64,000 bases of DNA from M0027 sp021713415 (GCA_021713415.1 JAKJJQ010000005.1:33354-97353); one strand, 5' to 3'. Positions 28,520 through 38,273 are shown, counted from the stretch's first letter. The notes: generated by a model from the sequence alone, not told the origin. Numbers and translations are program-made.

Positions 28520-29461
28520 TTAGCTAAGTTTTGTCCAGGGGCAGTGAGAGTGATTATGTTCAGTCTGGGCACACAAAAATATAATATTTGATTCTTTTCT
28601 TAAAAAATCGATTGATGTAGGACATTTAAGCATACCTTCTTTAAGCGTGCATTTTGCTGTTGATCTAGAGAAGCTTACGTAGTACTTTTCATCCTTATAT
28701 TTTAATTCAACTTGTTTAGTGATAGGGTCTGGTTCTACGATTCCTCCTAAACCATCTTTAACTGTGACATCACCTAATGCAACACTAGACATACTATAAT
28801 GATACATTGTCTCTTCACTACCGCCGCCAATTTTAAAGTATAAAGGTACAATTGCTCTATCTTTTTTCTTTGTTTTTGATGCCCATGTGTCTAAGCAGCT
28901 TTTATTTAAACCAGTGTATGAAACACAAATTGATTTCTCGAGTAGTAGCTCAGAATTTTGTCCTGTTTCACTTTTTGTATCATCTTGGAATCTGGACTCA
29001 CCATCATTTTTATTCCTATGGCGAAATCTAACGTACATATCATAAGTTGAATAAGTTTCCATTTGCGATTGTGGAATATATGGATGCATCTTGAATGTAA
29101 GCTTTTTATATTCATCTTTGCATTTGTATTCATAATCAGTAATGCATGTACCACCGTAGCATGACCTACTAATTTTATCATTATCGTCTAAACTTTTAAA
29201 AGTTATTTTACTAGATGATTTAGGAGGAATGGTCAATATAAGATCAGATTTTTTGCTATCTGAATCAGTTCTTTTAACAGTGTTACCATTTATTTGAACC
29301 CAATCAATACAATTCCAATTTTCTGTATTAACTTCTACGGTCATAGGTAATGTATTTTCAATGGTTGCTTCATATTCTGCAGCACGAGTGGCGTAACTAT
29401 TGATAGGTAAAAATATCAAGTTTGAAAATAAGACTACCACTGATAAAATATATTTTTGCAT
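28520..29461 (-). CDS. Secreted CPW-family protein, dispersed copy beside tkt
   Basis: 313 residues with a signal peptide (hydrophobic 5-22, cleavage about SYA-TRA). The N-terminal domain has the family shape (NTLPMTVEVNTENWNCIDW) and the middle holds YVRFRHRNK and SCLDTWAS. The C-terminal module has LGDVTVKDGLGG, FSRSTAKC, MLKCPTSIDFLRKESN and FLCAQTEHNHSHCPW. It is closest by eye to the copy at 37306, which shares DGLG-IV-P and a long Cys-Trp N-domain. AAGGGGAAGC precedes ATG. It converges on tkt with a 17-base gap. Confidence 0.75.
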   Translation of the reverse strand: MQKYILSVVVLFSNLIFLPINSYATRAAEYEATIENTLPMTVEVNTENWNCIDWVQINGNTVKRTDSDSKKSDLILTIPPKSSSKITFKSLDDNDKISRSCYGGTCITDYEYKCKDEYKKLTFKMHPYIPQSQMETYSTYDMYVRFRHRNKNDGESRFQDDTKSETGQNSELLLEKSICVSYTGLNKSCLDTWASKTKKKDRAIVPLYFKIGGGSEETMYHYSMSSVALGDVTVKDGLGGIVEPDPITKQVELKYKDEKYYVSFSRSTAKCTLKEGMLKCPTSIDFLRKESNIIFLCAQTEHNHSHCPWTKLS

Positions 29462-29802
29462 TGCTTCCCCTTGTATTAATCAAACATTAATTGATGTCGA
29501 GGTTGTAATTTATCATATTGTTTAAAATTCACTCATTAAAAAAATATAAATTTAGAATAAAGTTTTCATAAAGATGATATTACATAATATTTTAAAGTTA
29601 TATTTCCTAAATTTAAAATTAATATCATTTTTGCATTCTAAATTTGATGGCATTGAAGTAGAATAGCTACTTCAGCTAGTAGTGAATGTTATTAAGTAAG
29701 GCTGATTTAGCTTATTTTATAATGAATATTATGTGACTTAATTATTAGGCTATTAGAGTTATAAGGAATAAGCTAAGTTAATTTTTTCATGGAGATAAAT
29801 GA
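29462..29802. other. Divergent region with an 8-bp hairpin
   Basis: 341 AT-rich bases between the secreted gene (minus) and the transporter (plus). TGAAGTAG-AATAG-CTACTTCA at 29654-29674 is a perfect 8-bp inverted repeat without a T-run, so an operator or leader structure is more likely than a terminator. GGAGAT precedes the transporter start. No ORF was supported. Confidence 0.4.
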
Positions 29803-31281
29803 ATGAGTGAACGTTTTATGCCACCAGGCGTATTGTATATTAATGCAGTTCAAACCTTTTCAACGGTCGGTTTTGCTGTTCTTTTGGGTACTTTAAATCT
29901 ATATTTACAATCAAGAGGAATGCCGGTAGATAAAGTAAATATCTTAGTTGCTAGTTTTTTCGCACTAAACTTTCTCTTACATTTTTTAGGTGGTTCACTT
30001 GGTGGTAGTATTATGAGCTTTCGTGGTTTATTTACCATGAGCTTATTGATGCAAATATTTGGTTTAATTGGCGTTGCTATGGATGATGTCAATGTGATAT
30101 TAGGTGGGATGGCGTTATTTGTTACTGGTAGTGGCTTAAATGTTAGTTGTGTTAATATGATGTTGATACAATTATTTAAGCAAAATGATGAACGTCGACG
30201 TATTGCCTTTTCAATTAATTATAGTTGTATGAATTTAGGTTTTATTATTGGTTTTATCATTGGCGGTTACTTTCAGAGTTATAATGAGTATAGCTATGCG
30301 TTTTATACTGCTGCAGCTTGTCTTGTAATTTGTGCAATATTTTTAGCATTAGCATGGCCTTATGTGAATGATAAAATGACTTATTATGCAACTACTTTTA
30401 GTAAAAATATTTTGCGCTGGATCAGTGCACCATTAGTTATGGCTATTTGTTTTATTATTTCAGTATTTTTAATGCATCATGCTGACATTGGTTCAGCATT
30501 AATCTATGTTGCATTTGGTTGTATATTAGTATTTATGCTTATTATGGCATTTTCATCTGAGCCGCAATATCGTAATAAAATTATTGCTTATTTAATTCTT
30601 TCAGCAACCTCGATGATTTTTGCATTTGTACAAGGCCTTCAGTCAACAGGAATTGCAAATTTTGTCAAATATAATACTAATTTAAGTATATTAGGTGTTC
30701 ATTTCGAACAAAGTACAGTGAATATGTTTGAATCACTTGGCGTTATTATCTTTGGCCTATTTTTTGCTTTTGCCTTACAAAGACAGAGAACAAAAAATCG
30801 TATTCAACGCTCTGAAAAAACCATTGCAGGTGGTTTAGGAATTATGGCGATTGCATTTATTATGATTCCTATTGGTATTTATTTTGCGCCTAAAAGTGGT
30901 ACAGTACAGCTGATATTCCCAGCATTATTACTATTTATAACAGCAGCATCAGAAATAAGAGTTAACTCTACCAATTACTCATTACCAGGTGAACTGGGTA
31001 AGCCAAAACATCAAGGCTTATTTACAGGCTATTTATTTTTAAATGTTGCAATGGGTATCAATTTATCAGGACCTGTTTCAAATATTATTATAGGGCATGT
31101 TGATAACTTAGCAGATACACCTGCAAGCCAAACTAATCCAATGTATATGAAAACATTTATTATATTAACCATTATATCTTTAGTCGTTGCATTACTTTAT
31201 TTTGTTATTAGTAAATGGTTGAAAAATTTAATGACAGATTCAAGTGTATCTTATAATACAGCTCAAGCAAGTGTAGCTTAA
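29803..31281 (+). CDS. POT/PTR-like peptide transporter of the major facilitator superfamily
   Basis: 492 residues, about 12-14 membrane segments. The start region FMPPGVLYINAVQTFSTVGFAVLLGTLNLYLQ, the GSGLNVSCVNMMLIQLF segment and the NYSCMNLGFIIGFIIGGYFQ segment are laid out as in proton-coupled oligopeptide transporters (second helix bundle, then the PTR signature). The classical ExxERFxYY motif is reduced to SERFMPPG. The substrate is inferred as small peptides. GGAG lies 8 bases upstream. It stands between tkt and gap. Confidence 0.72.
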   Translation: MSERFMPPGVLYINAVQTFSTVGFAVLLGTLNLYLQSRGMPVDKVNILVASFFALNFLLHFLGGSLGGSIMSFRGLFTMSLLMQIFGLIGVAMDDVNVILGGMALFVTGSGLNVSCVNMMLIQLFKQNDERRRIAFSINYSCMNLGFIIGFIIGGYFQSYNEYSYAFYTAAACLVICAIFLALAWPYVNDKMTYYATTFSKNILRWISAPLVMAICFIISVFLMHHADIGSALIYVAFGCILVFMLIMAFSSEPQYRNKIIAYLILSATSMIFAFVQGLQSTGIANFVKYNTNLSILGVHFEQSTVNMFESLGVIIFGLFFAFALQRQRTKNRIQRSEKTIAGGLGIMAIAFIMIPIGIYFAPKSGTVQLIFPALLLFITAASEIRVNSTNYSLPGELGKPKHQGLFTGYLFLNVAMGINLSGPVSNIIIGHVDNLADTPASQTNPMYMKTFIILTIISLVVALLYFVISKWLKNLMTDSSVSYNTAQASVA

Positions 31282-31382
31282 GTTTTATAACAAGGAATAT
31301 TTGCTCGTTAAAGCTTTACTGTTAACTTTAAAAGCATTATTGTAATGGGGAAATTTTTTATTCTTAATTGTTTAAATGTAAA

Positions 31383-31416
31383 GTTATAGTTATTTCCAGT
31401 TTGGTGGAACTATAAC
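31383..31416 (+). promoter_or_regulatory. Inverted repeat in the gap leader
   Basis: GTTATAGTT and AACTATAAC (9 bp, perfect) are separated by 16 bases that contain a second inverted pair, TTCCA/TGGAA. It ends 10 bases before the GGAGG ribosome site of gap. It could be an operator or an mRNA stem-loop controlling gap. Confidence 0.5.
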
Positions 31417-31440
31417 AAATAAAATGGAGGAATTTTTAAA

Positions 31441-32453
31441 TGAGTATTCGTGTTGCGATTAATGGTTATGGACGTATAGGTCGTTTAGTCCTACGTGCGC
31501 TTTATGAAGGTGAGCACAAATCAGATATAGAAATTGTAGCAATTAATGATCTAGGTGCTAAAGAAGCGAATGTACATTTAACAAAGTATGATTCAGTACA
31601 CGGCCGTTTTAATGCAGATGTTGCATTAGATGGTGATGATATGCTTGTGAATGGTGATCGTATAAAATTATTGTCAGAGCGTAATCCAGCTGATTTACCT
31701 TGGGGTGAATTAAATGTAGATATGGTTTATGAGTGCACAGGTATTTTTACATCGAAAGAGAAAGCTTCTGCACATTTAAATGCTGGTGCTAAAAAAATCT
31801 TAATTTCAGCACCAGGTGGTAAAGATGTCGATGCAACCATTGTTTATGGTGTTAATCATTCTATATTAAAAGCATCAGATACAGTGGTTTCTAATGCATC
31901 ATGTACAACAAATTGTCTAGCGCCGGTTGCTAAAGTATTAAATGAGACGATAGGTATTGAAAATGGCTTAATGACAACTGTTCATGCTTATACGAATGAC
32001 CAAAATACAGTTGATGCAATTCATAAAGATTTACGTCGTGCAAGGGCTGCTGCTGTTTCTATTATTCCATCTAAAACTGGTGCTGCCGCTGCAGTTGGTT
32101 TGGTTTTACCTGAGCTAAATGGCAAATTAGATGGGTTTGCAATGCGTATTCCAGCGCCGAATGTCTCAGTAGTTGATTTGACATTCAATGCTAATCGTGA
32201 TGTGTCTGTTGATGAAGTTAATCGTATTATAAAAGAAGCTTCTACATCAGGTCAGTTACAAGGTATTTTAGGTTATTCTGATGAGCCATTAGTTTCAATT
32301 GATTATAATCATGATCCACGCCCATCAGTTTTTGATGCCACACAAACGCGTGTTCAAAATAAATTAGTTAAAGTAATTTCTTGGTATGATAATGAGTGGG
32401 GCTTTTCTAATCAAATGCTCAGAACCACCAAAGCTTGGATGGCAGCAAATTAA
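31441..32453 (+). CDS. gap: Glyceraldehyde-3-phosphate dehydrogenase
   Basis: NAD-dependent glycolytic dehydrogenase, full length. ATG at 31441, 10 bases after a strong GGAGG; the product is 337 residues. INGYGRIGR forms the nucleotide-binding loop at 8-15. The catalytic cysteine is Cys155 in SNASCTTNCLAP, and the matching histidine lies in TTVHAYTNDQ. WYDNEWGFSNQ closes the domain. An inverted repeat lies in the leader and a terminator-like hairpin follows the stop codon, so gap transcription is probably adjusted separately from pgk-pyk-fba. Confidence 0.98.
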
Positions 32454-32470
32454 TTATCTAAGTAAAATTA

Positions 32471-32494
32471 GGGCATGAAAATCATGCCTTTTTT
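32471..32494 (+). terminator. Intrinsic terminator or attenuator between gap and pgk
   Basis: GGCATG-AAAAT-CATGCC is a perfect 6-bp stem followed directly by six T. It lies 18 bases after gap and 20 bases before the pgk ATG. Confidence 0.75.
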
Positions 32495-32514
32495 GTTTTT
32501 AAGGGTCATAAAAG

Positions 32515-33708
32515 ATGGATATTGTAAAAATAACAGATTTAGACTTAACCGATCAGCGTGTTTTAATACGAGTTGATTTTAATGTGCCGATTAAAGAGGG
32601 TCATGTAGTTAGTGATATTAGAATAAAAGCAGCACTTCCTACGATTAAATTAGCTTTAGAGCAGAATGCTAAAGTAATGTTAATGTCTCATTTAGGTCGT
32701 CCTCAAGAAGGGGTTTATGACCAAGCTTATTCATTGGCACCTGTTGCAGATCGTTTAAGTGAATTATTAGGTCAACCAGTAAAGCTAATTAAAAATTATT
32801 TAACTGAAGAAGTTTCAATTCATTCAGGTGAAGTGGTTTTACTTGAGAATGTTCGTTTTAATATTGGCGAAAAGGAAAATAATCATAATTTAGCTAAAAA
32901 ACTAGCACAGACTTGTGATGTATTTGTGATGGATGCATTTGCAACAGCACATCGTGCTCAAGCCTCAACTTATGGTGTTGCAGAGTATGCCCCAGTTGCA
33001 TGTGCAGGATTATTATTAGCAAGAGAAGTTGATGCATTATCAAAGGCACTATCAAACCCTAAACGTCCATTAGTTGCAATCGTTGGTGGTTCTAAGGTAA
33101 CAACCAAGTTAACTGTTTTAAAAAACTTAGCTAAGAAGGTTGATCAATTAGTTGTTGGTGGTGGTATCGCTAATACGTTTTTAGCTGCAACTGGTAATTC
33201 TGTTGGTGCTTCATTATATGAACCTGATTTAATTGATGAAGCCAAATCACTTTTATCTGAAGTTAATAGTCGTGGTGGTGATATTCCACTACCAAGTGAT
33301 GTTAGAGTTGCCAAAGAGTTTTCAGCAGAATCTCCGGCAATGATAAAAACGTTATCAGAAATTAAGCCAAATGATATGATATTAGATGTTGGACCAAGCT
33401 TTGAAACTGAGTTAGAACAAATTTTAGCACAGGCTGGAACTATATTATGGAATGGGCCAGTTGGTGTATTTGAGTTTGATAATTTCTCTGAAGGGACCGA
33501 AATTTTAGCAAAGGCCATTGCTGAATCATCAGCGTTTTCAGTTGCCGGTGGTGGAGATACAATAGCAGCAATTGAAAAATTTAATGTTGAAGATAAAATT
33601 TCATATATCTCAACTGCAGGGGGTGCCTTTTTAGAATTTTTAGAAGGCAAAGTATTACCTGCAATTGAAATACTCGAAAGAAGAGCAAAAAATAAGGTGA
33701 ATATATGA
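32515..33708 (+). CDS. pgk: Phosphoglycerate kinase
   Basis: ATP-forming glycolytic kinase, 397 residues, full length. The N-domain substrate site RVDFNVPI is at residues 19-26. SHLGRP, LLENVRF, VMDAFATAHRAQAS and VAIVGGSKVTTKL follow. The C-domain nucleotide loop WNGPVGVFEFDNFSEGT and AGGGDT lie near the end. AAGGGT serves as ribosome site. The stop overlaps the pyk start by four bases, so pgk and pyk are translationally coupled. Confidence 0.98.
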   Translation: MDIVKITDLDLTDQRVLIRVDFNVPIKEGHVVSDIRIKAALPTIKLALEQNAKVMLMSHLGRPQEGVYDQAYSLAPVADRLSELLGQPVKLIKNYLTEEVSIHSGEVVLLENVRFNIGEKENNHNLAKKLAQTCDVFVMDAFATAHRAQASTYGVAEYAPVACAGLLLAREVDALSKALSNPKRPLVAIVGGSKVTTKLTVLKNLAKKVDQLVVGGGIANTFLAATGNSVGASLYEPDLIDEAKSLLSEVNSRGGDIPLPSDVRVAKEFSAESPAMIKTLSEIKPNDMILDVGPSFETELEQILAQAGTILWNGPVGVFEFDNFSEGTEILAKAIAESSAFSVAGGGDTIAAIEKFNVEDKISYISTAGGAFLEFLEGKVLPAIEILERRAKNKVNI

Positions 33709-35144
33709 TTAAGCGAACAAAAATTCTGGCAACTATTGGACCTGCAAGTGAATCAGAAGAAACGCTTACTAAAATGGTTAAAGCAGGGTTAAATGCTGTT
33801 CGTTGTAATTTTTCTCATGGAAGTGCCGAAGATCATAAACAGCGCATCAAAATGATTCGAAGAGTTGCTAAAAAACTAGGCGTAACCATTGGTATTTTAG
33901 GTGATCTTCAGGGGCCAAAAATTAGAGTAGCTAAATTTAAAAATAAAGAAGTACTCCTCCAAAAAGGTGTTGAATTTATATTAGATGCTGATCAACCAGA
34001 TGATTCGGGTGATGTTAAATCAGTTGGTATTGATTACAAAGACTTACCTAATGATGTTAAAAAAGGTGATACTTTATTATTAGATGATGGTAAGGTGATA
34101 CTAACAGTTAAAAAAGTAGACGGTAATAAAGTGTTTACTACGGTAACTGTTGGCGGAGTTTTATCAAATAATAAAGGTATTAATAAAAAAGGTGGTGGTT
34201 TAACAGCACCTGCATTAACCGATAAAGATAAAAGAGATATAAAGCTTGCAGCTGAACTTGAAGTTGATTACTTAGCTGTTTCATTTCCTCGTGATGGTAA
34301 AGATATGGAATATGCAAGACAGCTAATTAAAGAAGCTGGTTGGGAGTATGCTTCATTAGTATCTAAAATTGAGCGTGTAGAAGCAGTTGCTAATGTCGAT
34401 GAAATTATTGATGCTTCAGATGCAGTGATGATTGCGCGTGGTGACTTGGCAGTTGAAGTTGGTCAGGAAAATGTACCAGCTATTCAGAAAATGATCATAG
34501 AAAAGACACGTGAGAAAGATAAAATTGCAATTACAGCAACACAAATGATGGAATCTATGATTAACTCACCAACACCAACTAGAGCAGAAGTATCTGATGT
34601 TGCAAATGCTGTTTTAGATGGTACAGATGTTGTTATGCTATCGGCTGAAACGGCTGCAGGAGATTATCCAGTTGAAACCATTCAGCATATGAGTCGTACA
34701 TGTGAAGCCGCTGAAAAAAGTGATTTGGTAAGTATTGTTAAAAAAATGAACATAGAGCGTGAATATGAGCGTATTGATACAGCTGTAGCTATGGCTGCAG
34801 TTAATTTAGCGAATCATCTTAGTGTTAAGGCAATTGTCTCATTAACTGAGTCAGGTGCAAGTACACGTTGGATGTCGCGCTTAAATACGCGATTGCCGAT
34901 TTATGGTTTAACTAGAAATAAAGATACTAAAGGACGAATGACATTGTTTCGTGGTGTTGAGCCAATTCAGTTTGATTCAACACGTATGCCAAGATTCTAT
35001 GTTAACCGTTCAGCAGTTGAAGAGCTAGTTAAACGAGGTGTTGTTCAAGAAGGTGACTGGGTAATATTAACCTCAGGTGATCATATGGGATTACATGGTG
35101 GTACGAATAAAATTAAAGTTGTACAAGTTGGTAATGTGGTATAA
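33705..35144 (+). CDS. pyk: Pyruvate kinase
   Basis: Transfers phosphate from phosphoenolpyruvate to ADP. It begins RTKILATIGPASES and carries AVRCNFSHGSAEDH (substrate loop), GDLQGPKIRV, SKIERVEAV with the catalytic lysine, and MIARGDLAVEVG. ATQMMESMINSPTPTRAEVSDVANAVLDGTD and SAETAAGDYP follow. 479 residues is the usual bacterial length. ATGA overlap with pgk and a 15-base gap to fba place it in a pgk-pyk-fba operon. Confidence 0.98.
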   Translation: MIKRTKILATIGPASESEETLTKMVKAGLNAVRCNFSHGSAEDHKQRIKMIRRVAKKLGVTIGILGDLQGPKIRVAKFKNKEVLLQKGVEFILDADQPDDSGDVKSVGIDYKDLPNDVKKGDTLLLDDGKVILTVKKVDGNKVFTTVTVGGVLSNNKGINKKGGGLTAPALTDKDKRDIKLAAELEVDYLAVSFPRDGKDMEYARQLIKEAGWEYASLVSKIERVEAVANVDEIIDASDAVMIARGDLAVEVGQENVPAIQKMIIEKTREKDKIAITATQMMESMINSPTPTRAEVSDVANAVLDGTDVVMLSAETAAGDYPVETIQHMSRTCEAAEKSDLVSIVKKMNIEREYERIDTAVAMAAVNLANHLSVKAIVSLTESGASTRWMSRLNTRLPIYGLTRNKDTKGRMTLFRGVEPIQFDSTRMPRFYVNRSAVEELVKRGVVQEGDWVILTSGDHMGLHGGTNKIKVVQVGNVV

Positions 35145-35159
35145 AGGAGATTGTAGAAG

Positions 35160-36224
35160 ATGGCATTAGTCTCATTAAGACAGTTATTAGATCATGCGGC
35201 AGAATATAATTATGGCTTGCCAGCATTTAATGTAAATAATTTAGAACAAATCAGAGCAGTAATGGAAGCGGCGAATGAGGTTAACAGCCCGGTTATATTA
35301 CAAGCATCAGCAGGTGCAAGAAAATATGCAGGTTCAAACTTTATTCGCCATCTAGTTTTGGCTGCTATTGCTGAATATCCACATATTCCAGTTGTAATGC
35401 ATCAAGATCATGGCACATCACCATCAGTTTGTCAGCGTTCGATTCAATTAGGTTTTTCATCTGTTATGATGGATGGCTCATTAAAAGATGATGGTAAAAC
35501 ACCGGCAGATTATGATTATAATGTAGATGTGACACTTAAAACAGTTGAAATGGCGCATGCATGTGGTGTTTCAGTTGAAGGTGAATTAGGTTGTTTAGGT
35601 TCTCTTGAGACGGGTGAAGCAGGTGAGGAAGATGGTATTGGCGCTGTTGGGAAGTTGTCACATGATCAACTATTAACAGACCCTGAAGAAGCTGCTCAAT
35701 TTGTTAAATCAACTAAAGTTGATGCTTTAGCAATTGCAATTGGTACAAGCCATGGTGCTTATAAGTTTACACGCCCACCAACAGGCGATATCTTAGCAAT
35801 TAATCAAGTAAAAGCAATTCATGAAAGAATTCCTGATACACATCTAGTGATGCATGGATCTTCATCAGTGCCGCAAGATTGGTTAAAAGTGATTAATGAA
35901 TATGGTGGTGATATGGGAGAAACCTATGGTGTTCCTGTTACTGAGATTCAAGAAGCGATTAAGTATGGCGTTCGTAAAATTAATATCGATACCGACTTAA
36001 GAATGGCATCTACAGGTGCAATTCGCCGTTATATGGCAACCAATCGTGCTGAGTTTGATCCACGTAAATATAATATGGAAGCTAAAAAAGCGATGCGTGA
36101 TATTTGTAAAGCGCGTTATGAAGCATTTGGTTCAAGCGGTATGGCTTCTAAGGTTCAGCCAGTTTCATTAGAAATTATGTTTGAGCGTTACGCTACTGGT
36201 AGCTTAGATCCTAGAGTTAACTAA
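35160..36224 (+). CDS. fba: Class II fructose-bisphosphate aldolase
   Basis: Zinc-dependent aldolase, 354 residues, of the long (Calvin-cycle/Legionella-like) subtype. PAFNVNNLEQ at the N-terminus, MHQDHG with zinc ligands, SVEGELGCLGS, GTSHGAYKF, LVMHGSSSVP and KINIDTDLRMA are all visible. AAAGGAG precedes ATG. It closes the glycolytic run; the secreted-protein array starts 108 bases later with its own start element. Confidence 0.98.
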   Translation: MALVSLRQLLDHAAEYNYGLPAFNVNNLEQIRAVMEAANEVNSPVILQASAGARKYAGSNFIRHLVLAAIAEYPHIPVVMHQDHGTSPSVCQRSIQLGFSSVMMDGSLKDDGKTPADYDYNVDVTLKTVEMAHACGVSVEGELGCLGSLETGEAGEEDGIGAVGKLSHDQLLTDPEEAAQFVKSTKVDALAIAIGTSHGAYKFTRPPTGDILAINQVKAIHERIPDTHLVMHGSSSVPQDWLKVINEYGGDMGETYGVPVTEIQEAIKYGVRKINIDTDLRMASTGAIRRYMATNRAEFDPRKYNMEAKKAMRDICKARYEAFGSSGMASKVQPVSLEIMFERYATGSLDPRVN

Positions 36225-36320
36225 AATTCCAACTAATTTTTAATATCGAATTGCAATTAATTCTCATTTTTGGCATAATATCTCCATTATAATGTTTGAT
36301 TATTAAATTTTTGATTTTTT

Positions 36321-36327
36321 GGGGTTG
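36321..36327 (+). promoter_or_regulatory. Pre-start element GGGGTTG before the gene at 36333
   Basis: Ends 5 bases before the ATG and is the first of the series in the secreted-protein array. Confidence 0.6.
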
Positions 36328-36332
36328 TTCTC

Positions 36333-37106
36333 ATGAATAGAGTACCAAGTCAATTAATATTGGCTATTATTTTAGTTGGAAGTTTTTTTCCTTTATCAAG
36401 TTATGCGTTTCACTGTAAAACAGAAGCTGTGATTAATATGAAAAATTCATGCCCATTCCCGTTAAGTGTTGCTGTAAATAATGATGATACTCATCCAAAA
36501 GTTATTGACTCGGGGGCGACGGTTAAAGTTAGTTCTTTTAGTAATGGCACTATTTATTTTACAGACGGTATTGTTAAAGGTAATGCTAAGATTGAAACAA
36601 GTGCACATGGTAATTGGTGGGATGGTTGTACATCACATATAGAGTATACTTATTGGGGTGCATTTGATGATGCTCAAGGCTTAGATGATGGCATAAAACA
36701 TGCGCATTGGCATGATTCATCATGGGGTGTAGATCAAAAAGCAACTTATACATTTAATTTAAATATCTGTAAAAATGGCTATAAAGTAAATCCTGAAACG
36801 ATAGGTTTAGGTAAAGTATTCGTATCCAAAAATGGGTTGGTACAAGATATACAGCAAGTCAATTTTAATAACCAAGATGATAGATATGATTTTACATTTA
36901 GCTCAATTGGTACAGCTTGTCATATGAAGTATGCCGATAGCCATTATTTATTATCTTGTGATCATAATAATGTTGCGGGCATATTTTTAGATAATCATCG
37001 TGATCTTGTCTTTGTGTGCCAACAAGTAGACAACGGTGCAGCAAAGTGTCCGACAATAACCTCAAAAAATAATGATGGTAGTTATCACTATAATTATGGG
37101 GCTTAG
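36333..37106 (+). CDS. Secreted CPW-family protein, subtype B, lacking the terminal CPW tryptophan
   Basis: 257 residues with a signal peptide (hydrophobic 8-22, cleavage about SYA-FHC). The mature N-terminus reads CKTEAVINMKNSCPFPLSVAVN and the middle holds GNWWDGC. Both are shared with the copy at 38288, defining subtype B. The C-terminal module has TIGLGKVFVSKNG, FSSIGTACHMKY, LLSCDHNNVAG and FVCQQVDNGAAKCPT. Threonine replaces the family tryptophan after the last Cys-Pro. It is exported, probably disulfide-bonded; function unknown. Confidence 0.75.
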   Translation: MNRVPSQLILAIILVGSFFPLSSYAFHCKTEAVINMKNSCPFPLSVAVNNDDTHPKVIDSGATVKVSSFSNGTIYFTDGIVKGNAKIETSAHGNWWDGCTSHIEYTYWGAFDDAQGLDDGIKHAHWHDSSWGVDQKATYTFNLNICKNGYKVNPETIGLGKVFVSKNGLVQDIQQVNFNNQDDRYDFTFSSIGTACHMKYADSHYLLSCDHNNVAGIFLDNHRDLVFVCQQVDNGAAKCPTITSKNNDGSYHYNYGA

Positions 37107-37290
37107 CTCAATCATAAAATAAAAATCTTTATTTTAAATCAGCTTTTTATTCTCAGCTATCTACAAATCACAAATAAAATAATAATAAATTAAATATAAA
37201 ATTAATATAAAAAATAATTGAAATTACATTTATTATTTGCAATAATGTCTAGTTATTATTTTAACCAAATTAATGATTGAAATGAAATAT

Positions 37291-37297
37291 AGGGTTG
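37291..37297 (+). promoter_or_regulatory. Pre-start element AGGGTTG before the gene at 37306
   Basis: Ends 8 bases before ATG 37306 and lies downstream of the earlier in-frame ATG at 37273, so it decides the start. Confidence 0.6.
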
Positions 37298-37305
37298 CAA
37301 GTAAG

Positions 37306-38136
37306 ATGATAATTAGAGTAATGTTTCAAATTTTCTTTGTCGCAGTAAGTTTTCTACCATTAAAAGTTTTTGCCGATGATACATATACGATGACGATTAA
37401 AAATAATTTAAATGTACCTATTAAGGTTGAAACAGCTGATGTTTCATGCATTGAGTGGGTTAATTTAAATCAATTGGGAAATGATCATCAAATTCAGGCT
37501 CAAAGTACTGGTAGCTTTCAGTTTAGAGATGACAATGATGGTTTTGGTGGTTGTTGGAACTCAGAAAAAAAGCTTACTTTTATATTAACTGCTTTAATTG
37601 GTGATTTTGAGCAACAAGGTAAAACGTATAAGCTTTATGCTAGGTGGAAACATAAAAATAAAACACCATGGCAAACAATAATATATGATGACCGAGCAAA
37701 TGATCCAGAAAAGCAATTGGTAATTAAAAAGGCGACTTGTAGTAATGAAAATTGTTTAAATTCTTATCGTGATGGTGGCGATCCTTCCTATATTGAAGTT
37801 GGTGCCTCTGATTTAGCATCTTATCAATATATATTATCAAGTATACAATTTGGAGATGTTATTATTCAGGATGGCTTAGGTGCTATTGTGCCAGTTGAGC
37901 CTCTATCAGGGGCTGTTGATTTAGACTATGAAGAAAAGTATTTTGTCAAATTCACAAAGTCTACAAATAATTGCACCATCATTGAAGGAATGATTTATTG
38001 CCCTTCATCAGTGGAGTTCTTAAGAGATGGTAAAGAAATTATATTTACCTGTTCTCAGAAAGAACCAGGTGATGCCCAATGTCCTTGGGCAATAAATAAT
38101 GATACGGTGAATAATTTTGATCTGGATTATTTATGA
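37306..38136 (+). CDS. Secreted CPW-family protein, subtype A
   Basis: 276 residues from ATG 37306. The upstream ATG at 37273 is rejected because it precedes the AGGGTTG element and would put charged residues before the signal peptide (cleavage about VFA-DDT). N-domain: YTMTIKNNLNVPIKVETADVSC. Mid-region: YARWKHKNKTPWQTIIYDD and CSNENCLNSYRD. C-module: FGDVIIQDGLGAIVP, FTKSTNNC, MIYCPSSVEFLRDGKE and FTCSQKEPGDAQCPW. It is closest to the minus-strand copy at 28520. Exported; role unknown. Confidence 0.75.
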   Translation: MIIRVMFQIFFVAVSFLPLKVFADDTYTMTIKNNLNVPIKVETADVSCIEWVNLNQLGNDHQIQAQSTGSFQFRDDNDGFGGCWNSEKKLTFILTALIGDFEQQGKTYKLYARWKHKNKTPWQTIIYDDRANDPEKQLVIKKATCSNENCLNSYRDGGDPSYIEVGASDLASYQYILSSIQFGDVIIQDGLGAIVPVEPLSGAVDLDYEEKYFVKFTKSTNNCTIIEGMIYCPSSVEFLRDGKEIIFTCSQKEPGDAQCPWAINNDTVNNFDLDYL

Positions 38137-38171
38137 AATAAAGAAAGCTTTTATAATAATTATATATTGAA

Positions 38172-38223
38172 TTTATAATCATTTTATGCGCTAGACCTTG
38201 AGTTTTAATTATCAGAGATGTTA
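38172..38223 (+). promoter_or_regulatory. Duplicated promoter block upstream of the gene at 38288
   Basis: TTTATAATCATTTTATGCG (38172-38190) contains a TATAAT. AATTATCAGAGATGTTA follows at 38207-38223. Nearly the same two boxes precede the genes at 39257 and 40649. Confidence 0.5.
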
Positions 38224-38273
38224 CCTTTTGGTTAGTTTAAAAATTTATCTGGTTTGATAAATATTGATTAATT

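Noticed and set aside
28510..28540. CTTAGCTAAG palindrome between tkt and the secreted gene as bidirectional terminator
   Set aside because: It has no loop and only a short T-run; chance in AT-rich DNA is likely.
33144..33650. 168-codon ORF antisense to pgk
   Set aside because: It lies fully inside the highly conserved pgk gene, without a ribosome site or family features.
37273..37305. Eleven-codon N-terminal extension of the gene at 37306
   Set aside because: The AGGGTTG element lies between the two ATGs, and only the second gives a standard signal peptide.
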